Part shown: one piece after another, positions 63,073 to 64,000 of the stretch
Layout of the letters: each line of letters begins with the position of its first letter
How positions within the stretch are numbered: the first letter of the stretch is position 1
NCBI GenBank assembly: GCA_016720745.1
Contig: JADKKA010000001.1
Span: 124,001-188,000 of the forward strand
Direction of reading: 5' to 3'
Source: Chitinophagaceae bacterium
Lineage (GTDB): Bacteria > Bacteroidota > Bacteroidia > Chitinophagales > Chitinophagaceae
DNA length: 64,000 bases
Program-made: the position numbers and the translations under genes
Notes under the pieces: model-generated
The model's input: only the letters and a program-made list of their open reading frames with translations
The model's database searches: none
Told to the model about the DNA's origin: nothing

Positions 63073-64000
63073 TCAGGAACGTTCATTAAATGCAACTCCC
63101 CTTTCTTTTCCAGAAAAGATTTCATTTGGTCAGAAACGGGGTATGTAACCAAAAAATCTCCGTACTGCTTGCGGAAATACGGCCATCTTTTACTCAAGTG
63201 CCCATTACGCCGTTCTGTTGGACAAATCCAGGCCCAGTCCAATGCCCAAAACTTTTGCTTGCTTTTGGATTCCTGGTACCGGAAGGAACATGCTCCAACA
63301 ATAATTTTTTTATCATTGACGAATAGGTAACCACGTGCTTTCGGATCACTGATGCCTTTGGCACTTTGCCATTGAACAAAATCATAGTGAAACTCTCTTC
63401 TGAAAGCCACCGCTCTTAAATACATTTCCCGGTGTTTCCAAGCTGGAGAGAGAGAAGTCACCAGTTCCGGTTCGGTACCTTCACTTAATTCAATACACAT
63501 TTCCTTGACAGGTTGGGGATCCAGGTAAAGTAACCTCTTTTTATGTTCTTTCCGATGTGCGGCACTGGAGTCAGGATCACCTTTGCTCCATTCTACACCA
63601 CATACTTTGCAAATAATCCGGGTTGTAGCGGCTTGCCTTCTGTATTTGGGAGACCTTATTTCAATCTCGTTAGGTTCACTCCCAATACCCCGAACTGTTA
63701 TAGTGTAACCAGCAAGAGTTTTAAAGGAATCTAGCTCTTTCGTTTTTCTCCAATCCTGCCCGTTTTTGAGCGTCAAGGGTGCACACTTGCTCTTTGTAGT
63801 CCTGTACCAGAATATCTCTAATTCAGCGTTATTTAGCAACTCTTTTTTTCTGGATTTCAGCGAGGGCAAAAGTTGTTCTACAAAATAATCCGGGTTTGTC
63901 TGAAATCCCAAACGCTCTAAAAGGATCAGAAACAAAGCTGCATCCTCACACCTGATTGCATCAAATTCACAAACACTTTTAGAATTAGATTTTGGCCGAA
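63069..64000 (-). CDS. Protein with ESCO-like zinc finger and GNAT-like motif (partial at window edge)
   Basis: At least 310 aa; the reading frame stays open to 64000 with RPKSNSKSVCEFDAIRCEDA upstream of the first possible TTG start (63935), so the true start lies beyond the window. Residues counted from that TTG: C109-xx-C112..H127-xxx-H131 (IICKVCGVEWSKGD..AAHRKEH) resembles the C2H2 finger of ESCO/Eco1 acetyltransferases. The C-terminal half has WALDWAWICPTERRNGHLSK, where RRNGH recalls the acetyl-CoA loop of GNAT enzymes. The stop overlaps the convergent Mrr gene by a few bases. Confidence 0.6.
   Translation of the reverse strand, partial: RPKSNSKSVCEFDAIRCEDAALFLILLERLGFQTNPDYFVEQLLPSLKSRKKELLNNAELEIFWYRTTKSKCAPLTLKNGQDWRKTKELDSFKTLAGYTITVRGIGSEPNEIEIRSPKYRRQAATTRIICKVCGVEWSKGDPDSSAAHRKEHKKRLLYLDPQPVKEMCIELSEGTEPELVTSLSPAWKHREMYLRAVAFRREFHYDFVQWQSAKGISDPKARGYLFVNDKKIIVGACSFRYQESKSKQKFWALDWAWICPTERRNGHLSKRWPYFRKQYGDFLVTYPVSDQMKSFLEKKGELHLMNVPD

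Noticed and set aside
1..64000. CRISPR arrays, tRNA, rRNA and intact insertion sequences
   Set aside because: No regularly spaced repeats, no cloverleaf or rRNA sequence, and no transposase gene were recognised in the window.

Overview
The window comes from a Bacteroidota genome, most likely Chitinophagaceae or a close relative. The evidence is an ECF sigma / FecR / SusC / SusD cassette with an N-terminal STN domain, DUF2911, DUF3347 and HYC_CC_PP-type proteins, a CzcA-TolC fusion pump, and a Bacteroidota-style mobilization module. This is inferred from gene families; no rRNA or tRNA gene was seen.

Layout. (1) 1-7.8 kb: a nutrient-uptake unit on the minus strand, running sigma factor, FecR anti-sigma, SusC porin, SusD lipoprotein, thioredoxin-like protein. 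(2) 7.8-13.8 kb: a small accessory region. It holds two hairpins, an XRE regulator with an SMC/OLD-like ATPase and a frame-broken PD-(D/E)XK-like partner, a LytTR protein with a fused basic tail, a HipBA toxin-antitoxin pair with a clear operator, and an AraC regulator. (3) 14.3-17.9 kb: a porin / Rieske / di-heme cytochrome unit diverging from a DtxR-type regulator across a DtxR-like box. (4) 18-42.9 kb: a 25-kb heavy-metal island, all on the minus strand. It carries an ArsR-MerTP-Cys-rich unit, a Zn/Cd/Pb P-type ATPase, a NicO-like membrane protein, a CzcB adaptor with a CzcA-TolC fusion, a CopB-type Cu ATPase, two CusB-like adaptors, a multicopper oxidase, a TolC protein, a CusA pump split into two ORFs, and several small secreted metal-binding proteins. 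Eight heavy-metal-binding domains (YTCPMHP..CPxCGM) are spread over four proteins. (5) 43.5-64 kb: part of a mobilizable or conjugative element with SSB, DUF932, RadC, MobC-like, relaxase and VirD4/TraG coupling proteins, plus a candidate oriT. Its cargo looks like defence genes: a HEPN-like protein, a convergent cassette of a 1343-aa helical protein + 599-aa HEPN-like protein facing a 1240-aa STAND NTPase, an Mrr/ImmA-IrrE fusion, and a protein with an ESCO-like zinc finger and a GNAT-like motif.

How the parts work together. The metal island covers import or capture (MerTP), cytoplasmic export (two P-type ATPases), periplasm-to-outside efflux (two RND systems), periplasmic copper oxidation (multicopper oxidase) and periplasmic metal capture. 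The best candidate for an undescribed system is the 47.8-57.4 kb three-gene cassette. The XRE-ATPase-nuclease unit at 8.1-10.2 kb, whose effector is broken, is second. All functional statements rest on motif reading; no database search was run.
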